Below, in pieces: positions 7,340 to 15,432 of a stretch of DNA of 19,829 nucleotides. The DNA lies in assembly GCA_002329075.1 (NCBI GenBank), contig DCXR01000077.1, positions 1 through 19,829 of the forward strand, written 5' to 3'. Below the pieces are notes generated by a model. The model made no database searches. It was not told the DNA's origin and saw only the letters and a program-made list of their open reading frames with translations. Position 1 is the stretch's first letter. Each line of letters starts with the position of its first letter. Made by a program: the position numbers and the translations under genes. The stretch comes from Candidatus Neomicrothrix sp. UBA2131. GTDB lineage: Bacteria; Actinomycetota; Acidimicrobiia; Acidimicrobiales; MedAcidi-G1.

Positions 7340-8602
7340 GTGGCCAAGTTCGGAGAAGGGGGCGAGTTCCTCAAGTGCTCCTTCTGCGGCAAGACGCAGA
7401 AGCAGGTGCGCAAGCTCATTGCGGGCCCCGGCGTCTACATCTGCGACGAGTGCATCGACCTCTGCAACGAGATCATCGAAGAGGAGTTCTCCGAGCCCAG
7501 CGACGTCTCGTTCGGCGAGCTCCCCCGGCCCAGGGAGATATTCGCATTCCTGGACGACTACATAGTCGGCCAGGAGCAGGCCAAGAAGATCCTCTCGGTC
7601 GCTGTCTACAACCACTACAAGCGTGTGCAGGCCGACCGGTCGCCCGGCGACGATGTCGAGTTGTCCAAGTCCAACATCCTGCTGATCGGCCCGACGGGCT
7701 GTGGCAAGACCCTCATGGCCCAGACCCTTGCCCGGATGCTCGACGTGCCGTTCGCAATCGCCGACGCCACGGCCCTGACCGAGGCGGGCTATGTGGGGGA
7801 GGACGTCGAGAACATCCTCCTGAAGCTCATCCAGGCGGCCGACTACGACATCAAGAAGGCCGAGAACGGCATCATCTACATCGACGAGATCGACAAGATC
7901 GCCCGCAAGAGCGAGAACCCGTCGATCACCCGTGATGTCTCAGGCGAGGGCGTCCAGCAGGCACTCCTCAAGATCCTCGAGGGCACGACTGCGGCCGTGC
8001 CACCGCAGGGGGGGCGCAAGCATCCCCACCAGGAGTTCCTGCAGATCGACACCACCAACATCCTGTTCATCTGCGGCGGCGCCTTCGCCGGCCTCGAGCA
8101 GTTGATCGAGAACCGACTGGGTGGTGCCAGCGTCGGCTTCGGAGCCGACATCCGGGCCCGCGGCGAGAAGGACCTGGGCACCCTGTTCGCCGGTGTCCGG
8201 CCGGAGGACCTCGTCAAGTTCGGCCTCATACCGGAGTTCGTCGGGCGCGTTCCCGTGGTCGGCACCGTCGACAGCCTGGACGTCGAGGCACTGATCCAGA
8301 TTCTGGTCGAGCCCAGGAATGCCCTGGTCAAGCAGTACCAGAAGATCTTCGAGTTCGAGGACTCCGAACTCGAATTCACGACGGAGGCACTTGCAACCGT
8401 CGCCGCCGAGGCCCTCGAGCGTGGCACCGGAGCGCGTGGGCTGCGGGCGATCCTCGAGGAGGTCCTCCTCGACGTGATGTTCGACCTTCCCGGTGGCTCC
8501 GAGGGCTGCCGGGTCGTCGTCGACGAAGTGTGCGTCGGTGAGCGCGGCGCACCCGAGGTCGTGCCGGCTTCCGAGCAGCAGCCCGACCGCGCCGCTTCCT
8601 GA
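7340..8602 (+). CDS. clpX: ATP-dependent Clp protease ATP-binding subunit ClpX
   Basis: Hexameric AAA+ unfoldase that feeds substrates to ClpP; 420 residues, normal length. The N-terminal zinc-binding domain has Cys13, Cys16, Cys35 and Cys38. The AAA+ module has Walker A GPTGCGKT at 117-124, the pore loop GYVG at 150-153, Walker B IIYIDEID at 178-185, an RKH loop at 226-228, and a VGF tripeptide at 265-267 in the place of the IGF loop that docks on ClpP. The sensor-2 segment GARGLRAI lies near residue 370. The GTG start is fixed by AGGAGAG at 7328-7334. Being adjacent to clpP, it is the partner ATPase. The last 20 or so residues are variable and rich in Pro, Glu and Gln. Confidence 0.97.
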   Translation: MAKFGEGGEFLKCSFCGKTQKQVRKLIAGPGVYICDECIDLCNEIIEEEFSEPSDVSFGELPRPREIFAFLDDYIVGQEQAKKILSVAVYNHYKRVQADRSPGDDVELSKSNILLIGPTGCGKTLMAQTLARMLDVPFAIADATALTEAGYVGEDVENILLKLIQAADYDIKKAENGIIYIDEIDKIARKSENPSITRDVSGEGVQQALLKILEGTTAAVPPQGGRKHPHQEFLQIDTTNILFICGGAFAGLEQLIENRLGGASVGFGADIRARGEKDLGTLFAGVRPEDLVKFGLIPEFVGRVPVVGTVDSLDVEALIQILVEPRNALVKQYQKIFEFEDSELEFTTEALATVAAEALERGTGARGLRAILEEVLLDVMFDLPGGSEGCRVVVDEVCVGERGAPEVVPASEQQPDRAAS

Positions 8603-8636
8603 GCCGGCCTGCCGCCCTCGAGGCCACGGCCCGCCC

Positions 8637-9962
8637 ATGGACTTTCAGGGGGCACTTGGATTCCTGGGCCGGCACGTCAACCTCGAGGCAACCGCTGGGC
8701 GCGTCCACGGCCTGAGCCTCGACGTCATGCGGGGGCTCGTCGCCTGCATGGGTGATCCGCAGCAGGACGTGCGCACGATCCATGTCACCGGAACCAACGG
8801 CAAGGGCTCGGTTGCCGCCATGGCGGCGTCGCTGCTCGATGCGCTGGGCCTGCGCGTCGGCATCTACAGCAGCCCCCACGTCGACACGATCCGCGAACGA
8901 CTCGCCATCGGAAAAACGATCATCGACGAGGAGGAGTTCGCCAACCTGATCGGCGATCTCGCCCGCTATGCCGAGGCGTCATCCGAGACGCCCTCGTACT
9001 TCGAGCTCATGACCGCCGCAGCCCTGCTCTGGTTCGCCAACGAAGCGGTTGACGTGGCGGTGGTCGAGGTCGGCATGCTAGGCCGCTTCGACGCAACCAA
9101 TGTGGTCGAAAGCGACGTCGCCGTCGTGACCAACATCGGTCGTGACCACACCGACGGCCAGGGCGACTGGCGGCGTGCAATCGCCGGAGAGAAGGCGGGG
9201 ATAGTCCGGCCGGGGCGACCGCTGGTTCTGGGCGAGACCGCCATCGACGTCCGGGACCTGTTCCTCGCGGAGCAGCCCGACCCGCTCTTCGAGTGCGGCC
9301 GGGACTTCGGCGTCACGGCGACGCAGATGGCCGTAGGTGGCCAGCAGGTCGACCTCTTCGGCCCACACGGCCGGTACGACGAGGTCTTCGTGTCGCTCCT
9401 CGGCGCCTACCAGGCGGACAACGCCGCCGTCGCACTGGCAGCGGTCGAGGCGTTCGTCGGCGCTCCCCTGGGGGAGGAGGTGGTGGAGCAGGGGTTCGGA
9501 ACGGTTCGGCTGCCAGGTCGCCTCGAGGTTGCCGCCACCGGGCCGTTGGTCCTCCTCGACGGCGCCCACAACCAGGAAGCCGCGCGTGCGGTCGCCGAGG
9601 CGGTGCCGGAGATCTTCTTCGGGGGCCACGCCGCCGGACGACGGGTCATCGTGTTCGGGGCCCTCGGTCCGAGGGAACCGTCGGAGATGCTCGAGGAGTT
9701 GGCCGTGCTGGCTCCCGAACTGGTCGTGACCTGCACGGCGCCATCTCCGCGGTCCGTGTCGGCCGACCGGTTGGCCGAATTGGCCAGGGGGCTGGGGCTC
9801 GATGCCGAGCCGGTGTCCGCTGTGGGCGATGCCGTACGCCTTGCCGTGACCCTTGCCGACGAGGACGACATGGTCCTCGTGACAGGGTCGTTCTATGTGC
9901 TGGCCCCGGCCAGGGAGGCGCTGGAGTTCATGTGGGACGAGGTCGGCGAAGAGCGCCTGTGA
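8637..9962 (+). CDS. folC: Bifunctional folylpolyglutamate synthase / dihydrofolate synthase
   Basis: Adds glutamate to dihydropteroate and to reduced folates by an ATP-dependent, Mur-ligase-like mechanism. The 441-residue protein has the P-loop TGTNGKGS at 51-58, SSPH at 78-81, VVEVGMLGRFDATN at 142-155, NIGRDHTD at 166-173, and EKAGIV with K186 in the position of the carbamylated lysine of this family. The C-terminal ligase domain includes the LLDGAHN motif near residue 306. The start is taken as ATG 8637, 34 bp after the clpX stop. An in-frame upstream extension overlaps clpX, is low-complexity and is unlike the family. No strong ribosome site is visible, so translation may depend on termination of clpX. 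In Mycobacterium and Streptomyces valS lies between clpX and folC; it is absent here. Confidence 0.95.
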   Translation: MDFQGALGFLGRHVNLEATAGRVHGLSLDVMRGLVACMGDPQQDVRTIHVTGTNGKGSVAAMAASLLDALGLRVGIYSSPHVDTIRERLAIGKTIIDEEEFANLIGDLARYAEASSETPSYFELMTAAALLWFANEAVDVAVVEVGMLGRFDATNVVESDVAVVTNIGRDHTDGQGDWRRAIAGEKAGIVRPGRPLVLGETAIDVRDLFLAEQPDPLFECGRDFGVTATQMAVGGQQVDLFGPHGRYDEVFVSLLGAYQADNAAVALAAVEAFVGAPLGEEVVEQGFGTVRLPGRLEVAATGPLVLLDGAHNQEAARAVAEAVPEIFFGGHAAGRRVIVFGALGPREPSEMLEELAVLAPELVVTCTAPSPRSVSADRLAELARGLGLDAEPVSAVGDAVRLAVTLADEDDMVLVTGSFYVLAPAREALEFMWDEVGEERL

Positions 9963-10008
9963 GGCCGATCACCGTGACGGATCCGGCATGAAGCCCGAGT
10001 TGCGCCCG

Positions 10009-10014
10009 TAGCCT
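10009..10014 (+). promoter_or_regulatory. ndk: Candidate -10 element for ndk
   Basis: TAGCCT ends 8 nt before the ndk ATG at 10023 with a pyrimidine-rich interval and no ribosome site. The spacing fits a leaderless transcript. No -35 consensus is seen. Confidence 0.42.
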
Positions 10015-10022
10015 CTGCGCCC

Positions 10023-10430
10023 ATGGACCGCACCCTCGTCATCTGCAAGCCTGACGCCGTCGAACGTGGCCTCGTCGGAGAGATCATCAGCCGTCTGGAG
10101 GGAAAGGGCCTCCGGTTGGCGGCCGTCGAGTTGCGTACACTCGACGCCGACACGCTCGGCCGGCACTACGCCGAGCACGTGGACAAGCCCTTCTACGGGG
10201 ATCTCGTGGCGTTCATGTCCCGAGGCCCTGTCGTTGCCATGGTCGTAGAGGGCCCCGGTGACACCTTCGCCGTTGTGCGCACGCTCATGGGGGCCACGGA
10301 TCCGACCCGGGCGGCGCCCGGCACGATCCGCGGCGACTTCGGCCTGCTCGTCACCGAGAACCTTGTGCACGGCTCCGACGCCGTCGAGTCTGCAGAGCGC
10401 GAGATCGGAATCTTCTTCCCGGAGGAGTAG
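10023..10430 (+). CDS. ndk: Nucleoside diphosphate kinase
   Basis: Transfers the gamma phosphate of NTPs to NDPs through a phosphohistidine, balancing nucleotide pools in the cytoplasm. The 135-residue protein is full length. It opens with the family start RTLVICKPDAVERGLVGEI and contains the active-site block NLVHGSDAVESAEREI, with H116 as the phosphorylated histidine. The ribose/phosphate-binding segment GPxxxFAVVRTLMGATDP lies at about 77-94. It sits 60 bp after folC, without the DUF4233 gene found between them in Mycobacterium, and ends 264 bp before mreB. A TAGCCT hexamer 8 nt before the ATG and the absence of a ribosome site suggest its own leaderless promoter. Confidence 0.97.
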   Translation: MDRTLVICKPDAVERGLVGEIISRLEGKGLRLAAVELRTLDADTLGRHYAEHVDKPFYGDLVAFMSRGPVVAMVVEGPGDTFAVVRTLMGATDPTRAAPGTIRGDFGLLVTENLVHGSDAVESAEREIGIFFPEE

Positions 10431-10468
10431 CCCGAGCGTCCCGGCAGCACGGCCCTGCTTCCGGACAC

Positions 10469-10492
10469 GGGGCGCGATTTCCGGAATGCCCC
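10469..10492 (+). terminator. Weak inverted repeat after ndk, possible terminator
   Basis: GGGGC (10469-10473) and GCCCC (10488-10492) can pair around a 14-nt interval holding the palindrome TTCCGGAA (10479-10486), and TTTT follows at 10500-10503. The stem is only 5 bp and the T run is displaced, so this is a weak intrinsic terminator at best. Confidence 0.22.
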
Positions 10493-10560
10493 TCAGTGCT
10501 TTTCCACGCGCCATCCTTGACGCCGTTGTGTGGTCAAGCGTGCGCTGAGAGTGGCAGTAG

Positions 10561-10650
10561 CGTGACGAATGCGTTACGTTTCACGACAGGACCCCCCGGG
10601 GGAACGCCGAATGGCGTGAACCCGCGGTTCGGCACGCGTCACAACGCGAG
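10561..10650 (+). promoter_or_regulatory. mreB: Structured mreB leader with four small hairpins
   Basis: The mreB upstream region has consecutive inverted repeats: CGTGACG/CGTTACG around AATG (10561-10578), a C6G5 run at 10592-10602, ACGCC/GGCGT around GAAT (10604-10617), and GAACC/GGTTC around CGC (10618-10630). TAnnnT hexamers at 10558 (TAGCGT) and 10575 (TACGTT) are possible -10 elements, so the first hairpin may be an operator and the rest RNA structure. This is a prediction by eye. Confidence 0.3.
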
Positions 10651-10694
10651 ATCCCACCACGACGAGCGCCAATCGGAAAGACCGGAGACTGAGC

Positions 10695-11744
10695 ATGCCC
10701 GGAGGGAACAGGCGAGGAATCGGCCCGGCCCTCGGAGGTCGCGACATCGCCGTCGACCTCGGCACCGCCAACACCCTCATCTACGTCAGGGGTGAGGGCA
10801 TCGTGCTGAACGAGCCCTCGGTGGTGGCCATTGACGTGATGACCGGAACCCCGTTGGCCGTGGGCTACGAGGCAAAGCGGATGATCGGTCGCACGCCCAA
10901 CAACATCCAGGCCTCGAGGCCGCTCAAGGACGGGGTCATCGCCGACTTCGACGTCTGCGAGAAGATGCTCCGCTACTTCATCCAACAGGTGCACCGCCGG
11001 CGCTGGTCGAAACCGCGCATGGTGATCTGCGTACCCTCCGGTGTAACCGGCGTCGAACGCCGGGCGGTCCAGGAGGCCGCCGAATACGCCGGTGCACGGG
11101 CCCCCGCCTACATCATCGAAGAACCCATGGCGGCGGCCATCGGCGCAGGGCTCCCCGTGGCTGAACCGATCGGCAGCATGATCGTCGACATCGGCGGCGG
11201 AACCACCGAGGTGGCGGTTCTCTCGCTAGGCGGAGTCGTCGCCAGCCAGTCCTCGAGGGTGGGCGGCGATGAACTGGACGAGGCCATCCTCCAGTACCTC
11301 AAGAAGGAGCATGGCATCGCCGCCGGCTCACGCACGGCCGAAGAGATCAAGGTCGCTTTCGGATCGGCGTGCCCGCTCGTGGACGAGGAGCGCGCCGAGA
11401 TCAGCGGTCGCGACCTCCTCACCGGCCTGCCGCGGACCCTCACGATCAACACCCAGGAGATCCGGGAGGCCATCGAGGAACGGGTCTCCGACATCATCGA
11501 CGCGATCAAGGTCACCCTCGACCGGACGCCCCCGGAACTGGCTGCCGACATCATGGAGCGGGGGATCACCCTTTCCGGCGGTGGTTCCCTGCTCAACGGG
11601 CTCTCACAGCGCATCCGGGACGAGACCGGAATGCCGGTATGGATGGCTCCCGATCCGCGCCTCTCGGTGGTCCTGGGCGCCGGCAGGGCACTCGAGGAGT
11701 TCGGGACCTTCGGCGAAGTCATCTTCGACGACACCCCCGAGTAG
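10695..11744 (+). CDS. mreB: Rod shape-determining protein MreB, actin homologue
   Basis: Cytoplasmic ATPase that forms membrane-bound filaments and orients lateral wall synthesis. The 349-residue sequence has the actin-fold ATP motifs in order: phosphate 1 DLGTANT at 21-27, IIEEPMAAAIGAG at 140-152, phosphate 2 VDIGGGTTEVAV at 164-175, and adenosine motif SGGGSLLNG at 294-302. A polar 15-residue N-terminal extension rich in Gly and Arg precedes the usual start. GGAGA at 10682-10686 supports the ATG. It is the first gene of the elongasome operon: mreC starts 3 nt after its stop and all five genes are closely packed. The 264-bp region upstream is the likely site of control. Confidence 0.97.
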   Translation: MPGGNRRGIGPALGGRDIAVDLGTANTLIYVRGEGIVLNEPSVVAIDVMTGTPLAVGYEAKRMIGRTPNNIQASRPLKDGVIADFDVCEKMLRYFIQQVHRRRWSKPRMVICVPSGVTGVERRAVQEAAEYAGARAPAYIIEEPMAAAIGAGLPVAEPIGSMIVDIGGGTTEVAVLSLGGVVASQSSRVGGDELDEAILQYLKKEHGIAAGSRTAEEIKVAFGSACPLVDEERAEISGRDLLTGLPRTLTINTQEIREAIEERVSDIIDAIKVTLDRTPPELAADIMERGITLSGGGSLLNGLSQRIRDETGMPVWMAPDPRLSVVLGAGRALEEFGTFGEVIFDDTPE

Positions 11745-11747
11745 CCC

Positions 11748-12617
11748 GTGGCCGCACCTCGGCCCGCCGAGCGGCCCCGCCCCACCCTGCTGCTCCTGGC
11801 AGCAGCAGCGCTCACCCTGCTGACGCTGCACATCCGCGGAGCGGCACCCCTGGATGCCTTCCAACAGGGGGTCAGGGACATCCTCGAGCCCCTTCGGACG
11901 GTCACGGACACCGCCACCGATCCCATCCAGACCGCCTGGAACGGGATCTTCGGCTACGAGGAGCTACTCGCCCAGAACGAGAGGCTGGCCGAGGAACTTG
12001 CACGCCTCCGGGGACGGTCGGTGACCGATGATGCCGACCGGGAACTCCTCGAGCGCCTCCTCGACGAGGTCGGCCTCGACTACTCGCAACTGGACACCGT
12101 CGTGGTCCGGATACTGGGCACACCGCCCGGCAACTTCGGCACCCACCGCATCGAGGTGGACGCCGGGAGCGACGACGGGCTGACCGAGGGCCTGGCGGTC
12201 GTCTCCGGAGCCGGCCTGGTCGGTCGCCTGGAGCAGGTCGACCGGGCCCGTTCCACGGTGATCCTGGCAACACACCCGGAGTTCCTCGTGGGAGTGCGCC
12301 TTGTCGAATCCCAGGACGAAGGCCTTGCCCGGGGCACCGGACGGGGAACCCTCAGGATCGAGGCCGGAATCCGACCAGGTGCCGATATCGCCTGGAACGA
12401 GGCAGTGGTCACGAGCGGGGGACGCAGCATCCTGCCGGCCGACATCCCCGTTGGGCGGGTGATCGACCCCGACGAGAACGCCGAGTACGAACGCAACGTC
12501 GTAATCGACCTCGCCGCCGACCTCGAAAGCCTCAGCTTCCTCAACGTCGTGTTGGCACCTTCCGAAGCTGACCCGCTCGACGTGGATACAGGGCTGTCCT
12601 GGAGCCGGCGACGATGA
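11748..12617 (+). CDS. mreC: Rod shape-determining protein MreC
   Basis: Bitopic membrane scaffold that activates PBP2/RodA. The 289-residue protein has a short cytoplasmic N terminus rich in Pro and Arg, one membrane helix at about 13-28, a coiled coil at about 67-107 (EELLAQNERLAEELARLRGR), and a periplasm-facing beta domain with the MreC hallmark VDAGSDDGLTEGLAVVS at 137-153 followed by GLVGRLEQV. Translation starts at GTG 11748, three nt past the mreB stop, with no clear ribosome site, so coupling is likely. The end overlaps mreD by 4 nt (ATGA). Confidence 0.94.
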   Translation: MAAPRPAERPRPTLLLLAAAALTLLTLHIRGAAPLDAFQQGVRDILEPLRTVTDTATDPIQTAWNGIFGYEELLAQNERLAEELARLRGRSVTDDADRELLERLLDEVGLDYSQLDTVVVRILGTPPGNFGTHRIEVDAGSDDGLTEGLAVVSGAGLVGRLEQVDRARSTVILATHPEFLVGVRLVESQDEGLARGTGRGTLRIEAGIRPGADIAWNEAVVTSGGRSILPADIPVGRVIDPDENAEYERNVVIDLAADLESLSFLNVVLAPSEADPLDVDTGLSWSRRR

Positions 12618-13132
12618 CCCCCCGCCTGAGGGTGCTCCTCGTCCTCGTGACGGCCGTGGCCCTCGAGGGGACCCTCCTCGACGAACTCCGCATCGGCGGC
12701 GTGTCCGTCGAGCTCCTCCTGCTCGTCTCGGTGCTGACGGGCTACCACGGGGGCCCCGAACGGGGCGCCATCACGGCCTTCTTCGCCGGGCTGCTCCACG
12801 ATTCGATCGTAGGCGCCCCGCTCGGCCTGCACGCCCTCGTCTATCCGCCCATGGCGGTGGCTGTCAGCAGCCTCGAGCTCCGCATGCTGCGCTCGACACC
12901 CGTCACGGACGGCCTCGCCGTGCTCGCCGCCGTAGCGGCCGGGCAGGGACTCGCTTCCGCCGTCGGGATGCTGTTCGGCGTCCTCGGCTCCTCCACCGAC
13001 GAGTTCGTCCGACAGGCCATCCTGGCCGGAATCCTCACCGCCGTGGTCTCGGCACCGGTAAACAGGGTCGTGCGCTGGGCGGCGACCGGGGGCCTCCCCG
13101 ACACCATCGAACTGCGCCGCGGCGGCTCCTGA
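12614..13132 (+). CDS. mreD: Rod shape-determining protein MreD
   Basis: Small integral membrane protein of the elongasome, 172 residues, with about five hydrophobic segments (roughly 5-20, 33-45, 50-65, 70-85 and 98-150, the last probably two helices). Sequence identity is always low in this family. The call rests on the hydrophobic profile, the MreD-like segment FFAGLLHDSIVGAPLGLHAL (56-75; the usual form is GLxxDxxxxxPLGxxAL), and the position between mreC and the PBP2 gene. The ATG overlaps the mreC stop (ATGA), indicating translational coupling. Confidence 0.92.
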   Translation: MTPRLRVLLVLVTAVALEGTLLDELRIGGVSVELLLLVSVLTGYHGGPERGAITAFFAGLLHDSIVGAPLGLHALVYPPMAVAVSSLELRMLRSTPVTDGLAVLAAVAAGQGLASAVGMLFGVLGSSTDEFVRQAILAGILTAVVSAPVNRVVRWAATGGLPDTIELRRGGS

Positions 13133-13158
13133 GACCGGGCCAGGATCGGATCCCGCGC

Positions 13159-15432
13159 ATGGACGACCTCACCCGCTACCGGATGCGGGTCATCGCAGTC
13201 GTGGCGATCTCATTGTTCGCCGCACTCGTTGCCCGCCTCTGGTACCTACAGGTGATCACGACCGAGCAGGCGGTCGCCGTCGCCGAACAGAGCGTGACCC
13301 GCCAGATCCGGGTCCCCGCCCCACGGGGGAGGATCCTCGACGCCCAGGGGCGGGTGCTGGTCGGCAACCGAACCACGACGATGGTCACCATCAACGAACG
13401 GGAACTCGAGCAGGCGGATCTCGGCGATGATCAGCGCCTGCAGATGTTGACCCGTATCGCCATCGAGGTGAACCGGTCCGGCACCGAGTTGCTCAAGACC
13501 ACCGACATCGAGTCGGCGCTGAACGATCCCGCCTACGGCCTCTACGACGACGTGCCGGTGGCGGTCGATGTCGGCGAGGACCTGTTGATCTTCTTCGGGG
13601 AGCGTGCCGAGCAGTATCCGGGCGTCCGGGTGGTGGACTCGACGGTTCGAAGCTACCTCTACGGGAACCTCGCCAGCCACCTGCTCGGATGGGTGGGGCC
13701 CCTCAACGACACCGAATATCGGACCCGTCGACCCTCGGAGGGCAAGGAGTATGCACTGCGCGACGAGATCGGCAAGGCCGGCATCGAACTGCTCTTCGAA
13801 GACGACCTGCGCGGGGTCGCCGGTGGCCGTGTCGTCGAAGTCGACCGCCTGGGTCGGATCGTGCGGGAACGCGACGACCTGTTCGTCGCGCCCGTCTCCG
13901 GCGACGACGTGGTGCTGACCGTCGACATCGACCTGCAGTACCTCGTCGAGACAGAGTTGGAGAGGGCCGTCTTCGCAGCCAGGTCCCGTGAGCCCGAACG
14001 CGACCCCGACTCGGATGAGGACCCGCCGGACTACGACGCACCGGGAGGGGCGGTGGTGGTCCTGGCTCCCGACTCGGGTGACGTCCTGGCCATGGCCTCC
14101 TATCCGACCTACGACCCGAACGAATCCATCGGCGGCTTCCGAGCGGACCGTTGGAACGAGTTGAACGACCCGGCAAACGACCTGCCGATGTTCAACCGGG
14201 CGATCCAGGGCGAATATGCGCCCGGTTCGACGTTCAAGCTCTTCACGGCACATGCCGCCTGGCATGAGGGCGTGTTCGGCACAGGGCGGGTGAGGCCGGC
14301 GGACGAGGCCTGGGACGATCCCGGCTACTACCTGCTCCAGAGTTGCACCGGAACCGATGCCGAGGAAGCCGAGGCGGGCGGCTGCGTGTTCCGGAACGCC
14401 AAGAGTGCCCCCAACCCACAGGTGGACCTGGAGCGCAGCCTCACCGTCTCGAGCGACGTCTACTACTACACGATCGGTGAGTCGATATACATCAATCCGA
14501 TCCACAACGAGACCGGGATCCAGGACGCTGCCGAGGACTATGGCATGGGCCTTCGCAGCGGCATCACCCTGCCCTTCGAACAGGACGGTTTCCTTCCGAC
14601 TCCCGCGAACCGCCAACAGCGCCACCTCGACAATCCGACTGCCTTCCCCAACGGTGTCTGGTACCCGGGCGACAACGTGAACGTCGCCATCGGCCAGGGT
14701 GATGTGCTCGTCACGCCCGTCCAGTTGGCGAACGCCTTCTCCACCTTCGCCAATGGAGGGACCCTGCGTTCGCCGAACGTAGTGTCCTCCGTGCGCACCA
14801 GGGAGGGGGACGAGGTCCGCGACTTCGGTCCCCGGCAGATTTCAGTCGTGGAAATCGACCCGGAGTTTCATGGAATCGCCCTGGCGGGGCTCTCGGGCGT
14901 CACCAGCGACGAGCACGGCACGGCCTACTGGGCGTTCAACTCTGAAGCGACCGGCGGCGTGTACTTCCCGCTCGAAGAGGTACCGATCGCCGGCAAGACC
15001 GGCACGGCGGAGGTCCGCGGCAAGGCCGACACCTCCCTCTTCGCGGCATTCGCTCCCACCGACCAGCCAACACACGCCGTCGTGGCCGTCGTCGAGGAAG
15101 CCGGGTTCGGCAGCCAGGTCGCCGCACCGCTCGTCGCCCGGTTACTGGAAGATGTCCTCGTGGAGGGCATCGCAGAGGCCCCGACAGCGGCGGTGAGCTA
15201 TGCGCGGTCCGTTGCGCTGCCCCTGTGCGTCGACTGGTACCAGTGGATCACCGGCGAGGATTCGCTCAGTCGCCTGAAGGGATCCGACCCGACCGCCGAT
15301 CCGACCTCCGGGCCGGTCCTCGACGCCGACGGCCGGGTGAGGGTCCGCGGTGAGGTCGTCGACTGCACGAGGCTGCTGGACGATGTGACCGGGGTGTTCG
15401 ACGGGCTGGACGCCCTCCGGGAAGGCGGATGA
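13159..15432 (+). CDS. mrdA: Penicillin-binding protein 2, class B transpeptidase of the elongasome
   Basis: Cross-links peptidoglycan with RodA during side-wall growth. The 757-residue protein has a membrane anchor at about 10-30, the PBP dimer domain with PAPRGRILDAQGR at 53-65, and the transpeptidase domain with S357-T-F-K360 (nucleophile serine), S431-S-D433 (the SxD form typical of PBP2), and K613-T-G-T. It is longer than the usual 600-650 residues because of an acidic insert at about 277-295 (EPERDPDSDEDPPDYD) and a C-terminal tail of about 90 residues after the fold. Four extracytoplasmic cysteines are seen: C396 and C409 in an insert, and two more in the tail. AGGAT about 12 nt upstream is the likely ribosome site. 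The stop overlaps the rodA start. Confidence 0.95.
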   Translation: MDDLTRYRMRVIAVVAISLFAALVARLWYLQVITTEQAVAVAEQSVTRQIRVPAPRGRILDAQGRVLVGNRTTTMVTINERELEQADLGDDQRLQMLTRIAIEVNRSGTELLKTTDIESALNDPAYGLYDDVPVAVDVGEDLLIFFGERAEQYPGVRVVDSTVRSYLYGNLASHLLGWVGPLNDTEYRTRRPSEGKEYALRDEIGKAGIELLFEDDLRGVAGGRVVEVDRLGRIVRERDDLFVAPVSGDDVVLTVDIDLQYLVETELERAVFAARSREPERDPDSDEDPPDYDAPGGAVVVLAPDSGDVLAMASYPTYDPNESIGGFRADRWNELNDPANDLPMFNRAIQGEYAPGSTFKLFTAHAAWHEGVFGTGRVRPADEAWDDPGYYLLQSCTGTDAEEAEAGGCVFRNAKSAPNPQVDLERSLTVSSDVYYYTIGESIYINPIHNETGIQDAAEDYGMGLRSGITLPFEQDGFLPTPANRQQRHLDNPTAFPNGVWYPGDNVNVAIGQGDVLVTPVQLANAFSTFANGGTLRSPNVVSSVRTREGDEVRDFGPRQISVVEIDPEFHGIALAGLSGVTSDEHGTAYWAFNSEATGGVYFPLEEVPIAGKTGTAEVRGKADTSLFAAFAPTDQPTHAVVAVVEEAGFGSQVAAPLVARLLEDVLVEGIAEAPTAAVSYARSVALPLCVDWYQWITGEDSLSRLKGSDPTADPTSGPVLDADGRVRVRGEVVDCTRLLDDVTGVFDGLDALREGG

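Noticed and set aside
4892..7419. Minus-strand open frames opposite tig, clpP and clpX (4892-6265 and 5620-7419)
   Set aside because: They lie opposite genes with complete family motifs and show only low-complexity composition; they are produced by codon bias.
8493..8636. In-frame upstream extension of folC overlapping clpX
   Set aside because: The extra 48 residues are Ser/Pro/Arg-rich and unlike FolC; ATG 8637 gives the family's usual length and start.
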